This document shows, one piece after another, positions 17,634-27,510 of a DNA stretch of 44,319 bases. How positions within the stretch are numbered: position 1 is the first letter of the stretch; every line of letters begins with the position of its first letter. The position numbers were made by a program, and so were the translations under genes. The stretch is from Pontibacter pamirensis (GTDB lineage Bacteria; Bacteroidota; Bacteroidia; Cytophagales; Hymenobacteraceae), in contig NZ_SSNI01000047.1 in assembly GCF_010015475.1 (NCBI RefSeq), forward strand, positions 1-44,319, given 5' to 3'. The notes below the pieces were generated by a model. That model ran no database searches. It had not been told where the DNA came from and saw nothing but the letters and a program-made list of their open reading frames with translations.

Positions 17634-19868
17634 ATGAAATTGGGAATCATTATTATCTTCCTCTTCTCTTTTGCACATGTGCAGCTGCGGGCACAGGAAA
17701 AAAACGCCTGCGCTGTCCATCTAAACCACTTACCAGAGGATGGAATTCTACTGGACAGGGGCTGGAAACTTCAGGCAGGTGACAATCCAGAATGGGCCTC
17801 TCCGAACATTGATGACAGCGGATGGCAAGCTGTTGACCCAACCAAGGATATAAAAGCCATGCCTTAACTCTGGCAAAATGATGTAGTATGGCTTCGGCTG
17901 GAGCTTTGTGTGGACAGCGCACTGTGGCGGCAGCCTCTGGTGCTGCATGTGCAGCAGACAGGCGCATCAGAAATTTACCTGAACGGCCGTCTTATTAAAC
18001 AATTGGGTGTGGTGAGCCAAAACCCGGAAGAAGTGCAGGCCCGTACGCTACCACAAGGGCACATGATTCATTTGCCACTGGCAGGCGGAACTAAGCAGGT
18101 CTTAGCTGTGCGGTATGCCCTGCAGAAGGATCTGCCAATTTTTAATGTGGGGAATAGGTCAAACTTTACCCTGCAGATAAGGCTCAACGAGATGAATGCA
18201 GCAGCTGTCTATTCCGCGGCAGAATATGCGTCGCCTTTTGAGTTCTTCCGGGCAGGTTTCTTTTGCATACTCGCCATTCTTCACCTTGCTTTCTTTTTTT
18301 TCTATCCTACACAGCGGGCCAACCTGTACTTCTTCCTTTATGCTCTTTTTTCTGCTTTGGCAGCCATTTTAATTAACTCAGCCTACAAAGTCCATTCAGT
18401 GGAAGCAAAAATGTACCTGCTCATCATGGGAGGATGTTTTATAGGCTCTTTGAATTATTTCTTTTATTTAAGAGCCCTTTACCGCCTGTTTAACCAGCCA
18501 AAGGGGATAGTTTTCTGGGCATTGACAGTGGGCTTATTTCTCTTTTTCCTGGATGGATTCTGGTTAAACCCTTATAGGTGGCTGGTTTTTATTCTGATTG
18601 TTTTGATTATTCCTTTGGAGACTTTGAGGGTTGCATTGCTGGGTATAAAAAGAAAGCAGCGGGGAGCATGGATAGTAGCCGGAGGAGCTATCAGTTATTT
18701 TATTTTTTATAGCCTCTTTGAAGCCATGGCAATGGGATATTTACCGGCTGGCCCCAATTGGGTTATAGGAAACTTAATGTGGAACATCAGCTACTTAAGC
18801 TTTCCGGTATCCATCTCCATCTTACTGGCACTGGAGTTTGCCTTCACCAGCCGCACACTGGAAGCGAAGCTGGAAGAGGTTCAGCACCTCTCAGAGAAGA
18901 CACTTGCTCAGGAGCAGGAAAAACAGCAACTCCTTGCCGCCCAAAACGAGACGCTGGAGCGCCAGGTGGTCGAAAGAACAGCTGAGGTTGTCAAGCAAAA
19001 AGAAAAGCTACAGGCCACACTTGAGCACCTGAAAGCCACGCAAAACCAGCTTGTGCACAAGGAGAAGATGGCTAGTTTAGGAGAGCTCACCGCCGGCATT
19101 GCCCACGAAATACAGAACCCGCTCAACTTCATCAACAACTTCTCGGAGCTGGGTCAGGAGCTGTGCCAGGAAGTGCAGGAGGAGGTGAGACAGCTGAGCG
19201 TCCCACCTGGAGAGAAGAAGAACCTGCAGGAGCTGATCTCAAATCTGTCACAGAACCAAAGGAAGGTCCATCTCCACGGGCAAAGGGCCGATGCCATCGT
19301 CAAAGGGATGCTGGAGCACTCCCGCTCCAGTGCGGGGGAGAAGCAGCTGACGAACATCAATGCCTTGGTTAATGAGTACCTACGCTTCTCCTACTCCGGC
19401 ATCCGGGCCAAGCACAAAGGTTTTTCCTGCACCCTCGAAACTGCCTATGACCAACGCCTTGAAAAGATAGAGGTGGTGCCGCAGGAGCTGGGGCGGGCGC
19501 TGCTCAACCTCTTCAACAACGCCTTCTACGCTGTACAGCAGAAACAGAAATTGGGGCAGGTGGGGTACGAGCCGAAGGTGGCAATCAGCACAGCAACCCA
19601 AAACGGAAAAGCGGAGATACGGGTGTGGGACAATGGCACGGGAATACCGGAAAGTGTGAAGCATAAAATCTTCCAGCCCTTTTTCACCACCAAGCCTACC
19701 GGCCAGGGAACTGGTTTAGGCCTTTCGCTCGGTTATGACATTATCACCAAGATGCACGGCGGGGAGCTGGCTGTAGCCACTGAGCAGGGAGAGTGGGCGG
19801 AGTTTACCATCACGCTTCCTTATGTTCCTGTACCCAGTAAACCCACTCTACATACAGCCCCTCACTAA
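17634..19868 (+). pseudogene. 7TM-type sensor histidine kinase (kinase 3), interrupted by one in-frame TAA
   Basis: The frame from ATG 17634 to TAA 19868 is colinear with kinase 2 but has TAA at 17865-17867 (codon 78), with no frameshift. On alignment with kinase 2 without gaps (DI..Q..VW) the stop sits where kinase 2 has Gln, so a CAA to TAA change is a simple explanation. The signal peptide (MKLGIIIIFLFSFAHVQLRAQ) lies before the stop. After it come the rest of the jelly-roll domain, about seven membrane helices, coiled coil, His491 in GIAHEIQNPLNF and a full HATPase domain. A restart at GTG 17910 would lack the signal peptide and part of the sensor. Everything downstream still looks under coding constraint, so the mutation is recent, suppressed, or a sequence error. 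The C-terminus (PTLHTAPH) lacks the repeat-encoded tail of kinases 1 and 2. Confidence 0.85.
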
Positions 19869-19917
19869 ACATATGTAGCGTTATAGGCCCATAAGAATTG
19901 GTCCTGAAAAAGAGGTC

Positions 19918-20970
19918 TTATTTCTTGTAGGGTACGTTGTATCCCTCCTTCTTAACATCAATGGCATAGATGCTCTTGCCTCCGGCTATGAACAGTGTTT
20001 TACTGAACCGGCCTCTCCCGAAACACATGTTCACTGCCTCCGGCACCTTGATCTCGGCTATCTTCTTTCCTTTTGGTGAGTAAACCTCCAGCCTTTCCCA
20101 TACTCCGATGTACAGATTACCCTCTCTGTCAACGGCGAGGCCGTCGGGGCAGCTCGTTCCGTAGTCAATGAGTTTCCCCCTGAACTGTAGACTGCCGTCC
20201 GGCAGTAAGTTATAGGCAAGGATGTAACCCTCACCGGTGGGTCTGACTGCTTTTATATCATCGGACAGGAACCTCGAATTACCGTCGCCTGGTTGGTCAC
20301 AGTTCGCGACATAAAGCGTCTTCTGGTCAGGCGAAATGGCAATACCATTCGGCTTAGCCACATTGGCGGCCACTAAATGCACGGAGCCGTCTTTGTCGAT
20401 CCGGTAGACCCCCATCACATGCTGCTCCAGCGGTTCCTGCCCGATGTAGCGGGGATCGGTGAATTACACCCTACCCTGCTCATCCACGGCAACATCGTTA
20501 GGGGCATTGAATGGCCTTCCCTGGTAGAGGCCGGCGATGATCACGCTCTTGCCCGTCTTCATGTCTGTTCTGGTGACCCTGCGCCCGCCGAAGTCCGCTC
20601 CCTCACAGACGATAAGGTTACCCTCCGCGTCGAAGGTGAGCCTGTTTGCCATGCCGCTCGGCGACCTGAACACGCTGCTCTCTCCTGTTAAGGGGTTGAG
20701 CCTCCAGATGATGCCTGCTTTGCCGGGGACTCCGTTGGTCAAGGGCAGATCACAGAAGTACAGCATCCCGTCGGGGGACATGGCAGGGCCCTCCAGCTGG
20801 GTTTCCCCTCCAGAGAAGATTTCTTTCACGGTGGCATCTGCCGCCACTATCTCTGTCCCTTTCGTCTGCTGAGCGAATGCATGAGACTGAAGCAACAATA
20901 CAAGGTGTATCAGCACGAAGGCAAGGAAGGAGTAAGTTTTCAAAATGCGCCAATAGAGTTTCATATTCAT
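19918..20970 (-). pseudogene. SMP-30/gluconolactonase-like secreted protein, interrupted by one in-frame TAA
   Basis: One continuous minus-strand frame of 351 codons with TAA at 20464-20466 (codon 169). Across the stop it reads DEQGRV-stop-FTDPRY, while the family has a conserved YFTDP there, so a Tyr codon (TAT/TAC) to TAA is the likely change. Upstream are a signal peptide (about 1-34) and LEGPAMSPDG with the metal-ligand Glu. NAPNDVAVD with the ligand Asn lies just before the stop. Downstream are GIAISPDQKTLYVAN and SCPDGLAVDREGNLYIG with the ligand Asp. It is a six-bladed propeller lactonase-type enzyme, probably periplasmic. It is convergent with kinase 3, with 49 bases between the stops. 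Fragments at 20464-20970 and 19918-20418 are unlikely to work alone. Confidence 0.88.
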
Positions 20971-21189
20971 CTACCTGCTCATTTAATCCTTATGATATGC
21001 TGCAGCCTGCTGAGTGCCTCAACTACTGTAGTATATACGCAATTAGCTTGATTGGGCTCATCTACATAAACAGCTAAAAAAGCATGTTCAAGTCCATGAA
21101 GATAGGTTAAAGGAAACTATCAAAGAGTGCAGCTGAGCTGTAGATAATACCAGAACCTTCTTCTACCACTCCGACGTCTATGAGGTTTT

Positions 21190-21399
21190 CCCGATAACAG
21201 TTGTTAAGATAAACAAGCAATCAATTGCTATTGTAGAAGAGGGTATTTATCACCCCTCTCCCACCTGCAGATACTTTTCCACAGCCTTAAAATCTTTGTG
21301 GATATGGTTCGATAATTCGATACTAAGGTCTACATGAAAGGCCTCCAGTTAACACTGGAGGCCTTTTTCTATTTACTTCGGACACTATTCGGACACTAA
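21190..21399 (+). repeat. Dispersed repeat, copy E
   Basis: Similar to copy A over its whole length and to copies B-D from CCCCTCTCCCACCTGCAG on. The tandem TTCGGACACTA lies at 21377-21399. No kinase precedes it. The copy ends 27 bases from the stop of the regulator gene, which reads toward it. Confidence 0.8.
21337..21370. terminator. Terminator hairpin in repeat copy E, probably ending the regulator gene
   Basis: Arms AAAGGCCTCCAG at 21337-21348 and CTGGAGGCCTTT at 21355-21366. A-run and T-run on the two sides allow use on the minus strand for the regulator. Confidence 0.7.
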
Positions 21400-21425
21400 T
21401 ATTGGTATCCCGTCGCAATCTGCAC

Positions 21426-22079
21426 CTATTTCCACCTTCCAACGTTGAGTTTTTTCTTTAATTCTCGTTCTTCCATATTCAGCCAATCAAAGAAGGGCAG
21501 CTCCTCCTCCTCTTTTGCTTTATCCTTTCTATAGTGCCAGTAAGAGTTATAAGAACCTGCTCTCATCCAAATATTAACTACCTGGCAATCTTCTTCAAAC
21601 TCATGCATTATCTCCTCAACATAAAATGAAGTGGTTCCCAGATAGGCTGAAAAGAAAGGTAAAGAGACTTCTTCGCCTACCCTCGGCATCACAGGCAATT
21701 TATCGACATCTATCCCTAAGAACTTTCCTTGCTCCGAACCCCTAATCAAAAACTCATAACGAACTTTAGGAAATGAAAAAGCAGAACGTGTTTCGTGGTC
21801 CAGAATTAAATCATTATAAATGTCCTCTATAAGTTTTCTTGCCTTACTAACACTTACACCGCTTCTAGCTGCTATTTCTTTAAGCGAAGGGAGCTTCCCT
21901 TCTCCATAAAAGAAATCATCTTTTACGATTTGCCTTAGAAGCACTGAATATTTTTTATCCTTTTGGGACAATTCAAGAGCCGATTTTCGCATGGCTCCAA
22001 TATTTAGAAGGATGGTTTTAGTAGATAGACTTTTCTCTTCCATTTTTAAAATATTTACATAGGTGAACGATGTAACCAA
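21426..22079 (-). CDS. GntR-like winged-helix regulator, divergent from helicase fusion
   Basis: 217 residues from the first ATG. A start at the internal ATG 22043 (MEEKSLSTKT) is at least as likely because of the A-rich sequence before it. A winged helix-turn-helix lies around residues 60-95 (GKLPSLKEIAARSGVSVSKARKLIED), close to GntR-type N-terminal domains. The rest (about 110-217) contains no effector domain I recognise and is rich in acidic and aromatic residues, with a charged end. It lies back to back with the 1611-residue helicase fusion, sharing a 176-base region, so it probably controls that gene and itself. No membrane segment. Confidence 0.65.
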   Translation of the reverse strand: MVTSFTYVNILKMEEKSLSTKTILLNIGAMRKSALELSQKDKKYSVLLRQIVKDDFFYGEGKLPSLKEIAARSGVSVSKARKLIEDIYNDLILDHETRSAFSFPKVRYEFLIRGSEQGKFLGIDVDKLPVMPRVGEEVSLPFFSAYLGTTSFYVEEIMHEFEEDCQVVNIWMRAGSYNSYWHYRKDKAKEEEELPFFDWLNMEERELKKKLNVGRWK

Positions 22080-22255
22080 TCATCCAGATGTAGTTAGAAT
22101 AATAAGCTAACTTGGCTGAGTATTAATCTTAAACAAGAACTCTAACTAGTGCATTATTCTAGTTAACTTAAGAGGATTTTTTGATAATAGGAATTTTTGA
22201 ATATTATTAATTACATTGCAAAAAGACAGTAGTCTGAGAACCTGGCCTAAAGTAG
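22080..22255. promoter_or_regulatory. Shared divergent promoter region
   Basis: 176 A/T-rich bases between the regulator and the helicase fusion. TTTTTG stretches and TACATTG near 22185-22217 are reminiscent of Bacteroidota promoter boxes (TTTG / TAnnTTTG) but the spacing does not fit well. No clear operator palindrome was seen. Confidence 0.35.
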
Positions 22256-25200
22256 ATGGAGCACGTTGCCTTTTTTGACCTGGAAGTAAGCCTTCAGCCT
22301 AAAGCAAGGGTGCAGAGCATTGGAGCCTGGTTCAATGGTCGTATCTGGCATTCCACATCAGTTTATGACTTTGAGCAGTTTCAGCTGGATTCTCATTTTC
22401 TCTGCGGCCATAACATTCTGGCGCACGACCTCCCCTTCCTCAAAGCTGCCGGAGGGGTCTCTGAGGGCTTCTTTCGCAAAAGGTTTATTGACACGCTTTA
22501 CCTCTCCCCACTATTCTTTCCTAACCGGCCTTACCACCGGCTTGTGAAAGACTACCGGTTAATGAGTGAACACTACAATAATCCTGTTGAAGACTCTAAA
22601 ATAGCGGCAGACCTTCTGGCGGACTGTATCAGTGCCTACTACAGTATGCCTATTGGGCTAAGACGGATAATCAACCAACTTCTTTGCACCGATACATCCT
22701 TTCGTTCGTTTTTTGAGCTTTTAGATGATAACAGTTCAAGCGAAGTAGATGGGCCGCTTGAAGAACAGATTAGGTCCTTCTTCCAAAACAGGATTTGTTC
22801 TAACGTTATCCTTTACACACTCATACTCCAGCTAAGGGTACCCTTAGCCTATGCACTGGTCCTGATAAATGCCCCTGATCAGGGTTCCATTATCCCACCC
22901 TGGCTGCTGCACCGTTTCCCGGAAGTGGTGACTGTATTGCAGCTGCTTCGGGGCACTGGGTGCCAGCAGCCCTCCTGCCACTACTGCGAAACATATCTTT
23001 CGCCGGTAGCAGGGCTTAAAAAGTACTTTGGCTATGCCGGGTTCCGGAAGTTTACCTCTACCGAGCAGACACCCTTGCAGCAACAGGTAGTGGAAGCAGG
23101 CTTGAAGGGAGAATCGCTGGTGGCTATCTTCCCGACCGGAGGTGGCAAGTCTCTTACGTTCCAGTTGCCTGCCCTCATGAAAGGCGAGGCAAACCGGGGT
23201 TTAACCGTTGTCATTTCACCCCTGCAGGCACTTATGAAAGACCAGGTGGATGTGCTGCGAAACCGTTTCGACATCACCACGGCCGTGGCCATTAACGGGC
23301 TGCTTTCCCCGCTGGAGCGAGCTGATGCCATTCAAACGGTTCATGATGGAGGCGCTACCCTTTTGTACATCTCTCCTGAATCCCTGCGCTCCAACACCAT
23401 TTACCGGCTGTTAAAAGGGCGTCAGATTGAACGGTTTGTCATTGATGAGGCCCACTGCTTTTCTTCCTGGGGACAGGATTTCCGGGTAGACTACCTGTAT
23501 ATTGGTCGCTTTTTAAAGGAACTTGCCGAAGCTAAAAACCTGCAACATCCAATACCTGTTTCCTGCTTTACCGCTACGGCTAAGCCCGAGGTAGTGCAGG
23601 ACATCATCTCTTACTTTAAAGAGCAGGCGAACCTGGACCTGAAACTGTATCAGACAACTGCTTCACGGAAGAACCTGGCCTACCATGCTTCGAAGGCAGA
23701 GGGTAAGGAGGCAAAACTACAGCAGCTAAAGGACCTGTTTCAGGACATTACAGAACCGGCGATAGTTTATGTGAGCAGAACGAAAACCACGGAATACGTA
23801 GCCGAAGAACTTAAAAAGGCAGGCATTAAAGCGGCGGCTTTCCACGGCAAAATGAATGCTGACCTGAAAATCCGCATCCAGGACAGCTTTATGAAAGGCG
23901 AAATCAATGTAATCGTGGCAACTTCCGCTTTCGGGATGGGAGTTGACAAGGAGAACGTGAAGCTGGTGGTGCACTTTGATATATCTGACTCACTGGAGAA
24001 CTACATCCAGGAAGCAGGGCGTGCGGGAAGAAAGCCGGAAATGGAGGCCAACTGCCATCTGCTCTTTGACGAGAATGACCTGAACGAGCATTTTGCCTTG
24101 CTAAACCAGACGAAGCTCTCTAAAAAGGAAGTAGGCCAGATATGGAAGGCGGTAAAAGATTTCAAAAGGCTGAAGTTTACCAAGTCGGCTTTAGAGCTGG
24201 CCAAGCAGGCTGGCTGGGATACAGACATGATACAACTGGAGACGCAGGTAAAGGCCGCTATAGCCGCTCTGGAAGATGTAGGGTACCTGAAGCGGGAAAT
24301 GAATTCCCCACGGATATTTGCCCAAAGTATTCTGGTGCGGAATGTAGAGGCCGCCAACAAGGTGATTCATGCAAACGCGGACAAATTTCCGGGCGACCAG
24401 CTACAACAGGCCATCCGGATATTTCAATACCTAATTTCCCGGGAAGACACCATGGTCGACGCCCTGTCTGACCACTTAGGCATACAAAAGGAAGTTGTAG
24501 TCAGAATTCTGCTTCACTTCAAGGAACTCGGCCTGCTTGGCGACACCAAAGACCTGACGGCGCTGATTAACCCTACCAGAAGTGAAAAGAACTCGGAGCA
24601 TTGCTTCCAGCGCTACGCCAAACTTGAAAAGGCGCTGCTGCACATCTTATTGCCATTTGATGAATCACCAGTTGTTTTCCAGACGCACTTGCGCGACATC
24701 AACGAAAAACTAATAGATCAGGGCTCTGAGAGTAGCTCCATAGAGGCTATCCGGAACCTGCTGCAATACTGGGAGCATGAGCATTACATCAAGAAAGAAC
24801 GGATAGATGCCCATACCCTGCTCTACCGCATCGCGTTCCGGAAAGAAAAGCAGGAAATAGAAGAGAAGATCATAAGCCGTCTCACCAGGGCTGCAGACGT
24901 GGTGCAATGGCTCTGCAGACAAAATGCCCTTGAGGTAGCAAACAAGCAGAAGCAGGAGGATGCTGCCCTGGAATTTTCCATGGTGGAAATGAAAAAGCAG
25001 GTGGAGCTCAGCAACATCATGCTATCCAAAGCTTCGCTGACGGACTATGAGGCAGTGCTGCTGTACCTGCACATCATCGGGGCCATTAAGCTGGAAGGCG
25101 GCCTGTTCGTCCTCTACAACCCCATGACCATCATACGCCTAATAGATGATAACAGGAAGCAGTACACGCTTGAAGATTATGGCAAGCTGCAGCGGCATTA

Positions 25201-27091
25201 TGATAAAAAGGTTGAGCAGATTCATATCATGGGTGAGTATGCCAAAAAGCAACTCCGAAACCATGTGGAGGCAATCAGCTTTGTAGATGATTACTTCCGC
25301 TTAGGCTACGAGGCTTTTGTGCAACGTCATTTCCGGAACGAAAAAGGCAAGCTGAAACAGCCCATCACGGATAAGAAGTATCGGGAAATATTTGCGGCCC
25401 TTTCACCGGACCAGATGCAGGTTATCAAGGACAACAAGAGCCCTAATATTTTAGTGGGTGCCGGTCCTGGCAGCGGAAAAACACGGGTGCTTGTGCACAA
25501 GGTGGCGGCCCTGCTGATGATGGAAGATATCAAACCAGATCAGTTCCTGATGCTGACCTTCTCCCGTCCTGCCGCGACAGAGTTTAAAGAAAGACTGCAA
25601 AAGCTGATTGGAAAGTCTGCTTACCATATTGATATCTACACCTACCACGGCTTTGCTTTCCAGCTTCTGGGCCGCGTAGGCGACCTCAAGAAGTCTGACA
25701 ATGTCATTAAGCAAGCTACCGAGGGCCTGGTGAATGATGATGTCCCCAGTGACCGTCTGAAATGCAAGAGCGTTATTGTAGTGGATGAGTACCAGGACAT
25801 CAGCCAGCAGGAATATGATTTCCTAAGCACCATTATTGAGCTGGCCGAGGATGTACGGGTGATTGTGGTCGGTGATGATGACCAGAACATCTATGAGTTC
25901 AGGGGCTCTTCTGTGTCCTTTATGCGGGACTTTGAGCGGGACAGGCAGGCAACGAAGTACCTGTTCAGCACAAACTACCGTGCTTGCTTTAACCTTGTGG
26001 ATTTCTCGAACCAGTTTCTGAAGCTTTTCCGGTCTGACAGGCTGAAAGCAGGTTTACCGTTGATAGCGCATAACCAGACCTACGGCGGCATTTGCCTGAC
26101 ACGCTACACGCCTTCTTCCGACCTGGTCATCCCGTTGGTGCAGGATGTAGTACAAAAGCAGCTGACAGGCACTATTGCTGTACTAACACACACGAACGAG
26201 GAAGCCCTGCTGGTGCAGAACCTGTTGCTCCAACACGGCGGCATACCTACCCACCTGATTATGGCGCAGGAGGGCTTTTCTTTGCGGCAGCTTTTGGAGC
26301 TAAAGTGTTTCAGCTGGTATATCCGCGACAAAATCAGCGGCGAGCTTGGCTTCATTTCAAGTGAAGGATGGGAGCAAAGCCGCACCCGGATTGATCAGGA
26401 CTTCGCCTCCTCCTCAAACCTGCAACTGGTGCAGGATGTAATTCATGAGTTTGAGAAGACGCATGGCGAACGGAAGTTCTGGTCTGATTGGCTGGCTTTC
26501 TTACAGGAAGCACGCACCGAAGATTTTATATACCCGGAAACGAGCAAAGTGCTGGTTTCTACCATGCACAAGGCCAAAGGAAAAGAATTTGACCATGTAT
26601 TTTTGCTCCTCCGAAACTACCCCTTAGTGAAGGAGTCAAACAAACGCGTGGTGTATGTGGCTGTTACCCGGGCAAAGAAATCCCTGCATATTCACACCGA
26701 TCAGCCTTACTTCAATCATATCGAGGTTCCCCAATTAGAGAAAGCAGTAGATCAAAACATTTATCCGGCACCGGAGGCATTGCAGCTGGAACTTGGCATG
26801 AACGATGTCTGGCTTGGCTTCTTTAAAAAACCTGATAATGTAAAGGCTATAAAGCGCCTTCAAGCAGGCATTACTTTACAAGTAAAAGAAGACCCTCAGG
26901 ATGGTCTTTTCATTTCAGGCTCTCCTGTCGTAGCCTTTTCTCTGAAGTTTAAGGAAAAGCTAACGCACCTGATGAAACAAGGCTACGCTTTCCAAAGTGC
27001 TGCAGTAGCGCATGTTGTAGTCTGGTATTGCGAGGATGATGGAAAAGAATATCGGGTGATTTTGCCAAGGTTATATCTACAGAAGCTATGA
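22256..27091 (+). CDS. DEDD exonuclease - RecQ helicase - UvrD helicase fusion
   Basis: 1611 residues. (1) Residues 1-130: a DEDD 3'-5' exonuclease-like domain with FFDLEVS (D8, E10), GHNILAHDLPFL and EDSKIAADLL. (2) About 260-620: a RecQ-type SF2 helicase with FPTGGGKS (K298), VIDEAHCFSSWGQDFR, FTATA, the FGMGVDK motif and QEAGRAGR. (3) About 620-1040: helical and winged-helix-like linker. (4) About 1050-1520: an SF1 UvrD/Rep helicase with GAGPGSGKT (K1075), VDEYQDIS, VVGDDDQNIYEFRG, STMHKAKGKEFDHV and VAVTRAKK. A 60-residue tail ends the protein. Two helicases of different superfamilies and a nuclease in one chain suggest processing of foreign or damaged DNA. It sits at the edge of a defence-like region. 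Separate RecQ and UvrD housekeeping proteins are normally 600-750 residues. Confidence 0.88.
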   Translation: MEHVAFFDLEVSLQPKARVQSIGAWFNGRIWHSTSVYDFEQFQLDSHFLCGHNILAHDLPFLKAAGGVSEGFFRKRFIDTLYLSPLFFPNRPYHRLVKDYRLMSEHYNNPVEDSKIAADLLADCISAYYSMPIGLRRIINQLLCTDTSFRSFFELLDDNSSSEVDGPLEEQIRSFFQNRICSNVILYTLILQLRVPLAYALVLINAPDQGSIIPPWLLHRFPEVVTVLQLLRGTGCQQPSCHYCETYLSPVAGLKKYFGYAGFRKFTSTEQTPLQQQVVEAGLKGESLVAIFPTGGGKSLTFQLPALMKGEANRGLTVVISPLQALMKDQVDVLRNRFDITTAVAINGLLSPLERADAIQTVHDGGATLLYISPESLRSNTIYRLLKGRQIERFVIDEAHCFSSWGQDFRVDYLYIGRFLKELAEAKNLQHPIPVSCFTATAKPEVVQDIISYFKEQANLDLKLYQTTASRKNLAYHASKAEGKEAKLQQLKDLFQDITEPAIVYVSRTKTTEYVAEELKKAGIKAAAFHGKMNADLKIRIQDSFMKGEINVIVATSAFGMGVDKENVKLVVHFDISDSLENYIQEAGRAGRKPEMEANCHLLFDENDLNEHFALLNQTKLSKKEVGQIWKAVKDFKRLKFTKSALELAKQAGWDTDMIQLETQVKAAIAALEDVGYLKREMNSPRIFAQSILVRNVEAANKVIHANADKFPGDQLQQAIRIFQYLISREDTMVDALSDHLGIQKEVVVRILLHFKELGLLGDTKDLTALINPTRSEKNSEHCFQRYAKLEKALLHILLPFDESPVVFQTHLRDINEKLIDQGSESSSIEAIRNLLQYWEHEHYIKKERIDAHTLLYRIAFRKEKQEIEEKIISRLTRAADVVQWLCRQNALEVANKQKQEDAALEFSMVEMKKQVELSNIMLSKASLTDYEAVLLYLHIIGAIKLEGGLFVLYNPMTIIRLIDDNRKQYTLEDYGKLQRHYDKKVEQIHIMGEYAKKQLRNHVEAISFVDDYFRLGYEAFVQRHFRNEKGKLKQPITDKKYREIFAALSPDQMQVIKDNKSPNILVGAGPGSGKTRVLVHKVAALLMMEDIKPDQFLMLTFSRPAATEFKERLQKLIGKSAYHIDIYTYHGFAFQLLGRVGDLKKSDNVIKQATEGLVNDDVPSDRLKCKSVIVVDEYQDISQQEYDFLSTIIELAEDVRVIVVGDDDQNIYEFRGSSVSFMRDFERDRQATKYLFSTNYRACFNLVDFSNQFLKLFRSDRLKAGLPLIAHNQTYGGICLTRYTPSSDLVIPLVQDVVQKQLTGTIAVLTHTNEEALLVQNLLLQHGGIPTHLIMAQEGFSLRQLLELKCFSWYIRDKISGELGFISSEGWEQSRTRIDQDFASSSNLQLVQDVIHEFEKTHGERKFWSDWLAFLQEARTEDFIYPETSKVLVSTMHKAKGKEFDHVFLLLRNYPLVKESNKRVVYVAVTRAKKSLHIHTDQPYFNHIEVPQLEKAVDQNIYPAPEALQLELGMNDVWLGFFKKPDNVKAIKRLQAGITLQVKEDPQDGLFISGSPVVAFSLKFKEKLTHLMKQGYAFQSAAVAHVVVWYCEDDGKEYRVILPRLYLQKL

Positions 27092-27510
27092 ACCGCAGTT
27101 GTGAGGGTGTTGTTTGAAACTGAAATCACATAATGAAGATGTTTTATAGCTTGTCACGAAAGGACAGATTAGAAATAAATTTTGATAATACTGTCATTTA
27201 ACTTAAAAAAAAGTTCCTCATAAGCATATTGAGGATTAGATTATAACCTGCAGTTTCAATTATTAACAAACTCACACGACAAATACCAAAACTTATTCAA
27301 AAAACTCTTTTAAGTTTATTGCTCCTAAACACAATCATAAAATTTCAAAGAAAATTTTAAATAGAGTATTGCAATACATATATATTTTACTTTACTTAGG
27401 AAAAATTATCCATCAGATGCAGGTTTACCAAATAGCACTTCGGTGAACCCTTTTATGATATATGCAGAAACTGCAGGAATAACTGGTTCATTTAAACTGA
27501 TACATTAAAG
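27092..27510. other. Intergenic region before the DUF4407 operon
   Basis: 420 A/T-rich bases with no gene and no strong hairpin; a weak CCTCA/TGAGG stem lies near 27217-27235. It presumably holds the operon promoter. Confidence 0.4.

Larger units (their letters stand above)
20971..21425. other. Intergenic region between SMP-30-like gene and regulator
   Basis: It contains repeat copy E on the right side (separate entry). The first 200 bases hold the leader of the SMP-30-like gene and nothing else recognisable. Confidence 0.4.

Noticed and set aside
17634..20970. Genetic code change (TAA read as sense)
   Set aside because: Many intact genes in the window end at TAA, and the two disputed positions would need different amino acids (Gln and Tyr).
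8568..21399. CRISPR array from the repeated units
   Set aside because: Copies are thousands of bases apart with genes between them; spacing and structure do not fit CRISPR.
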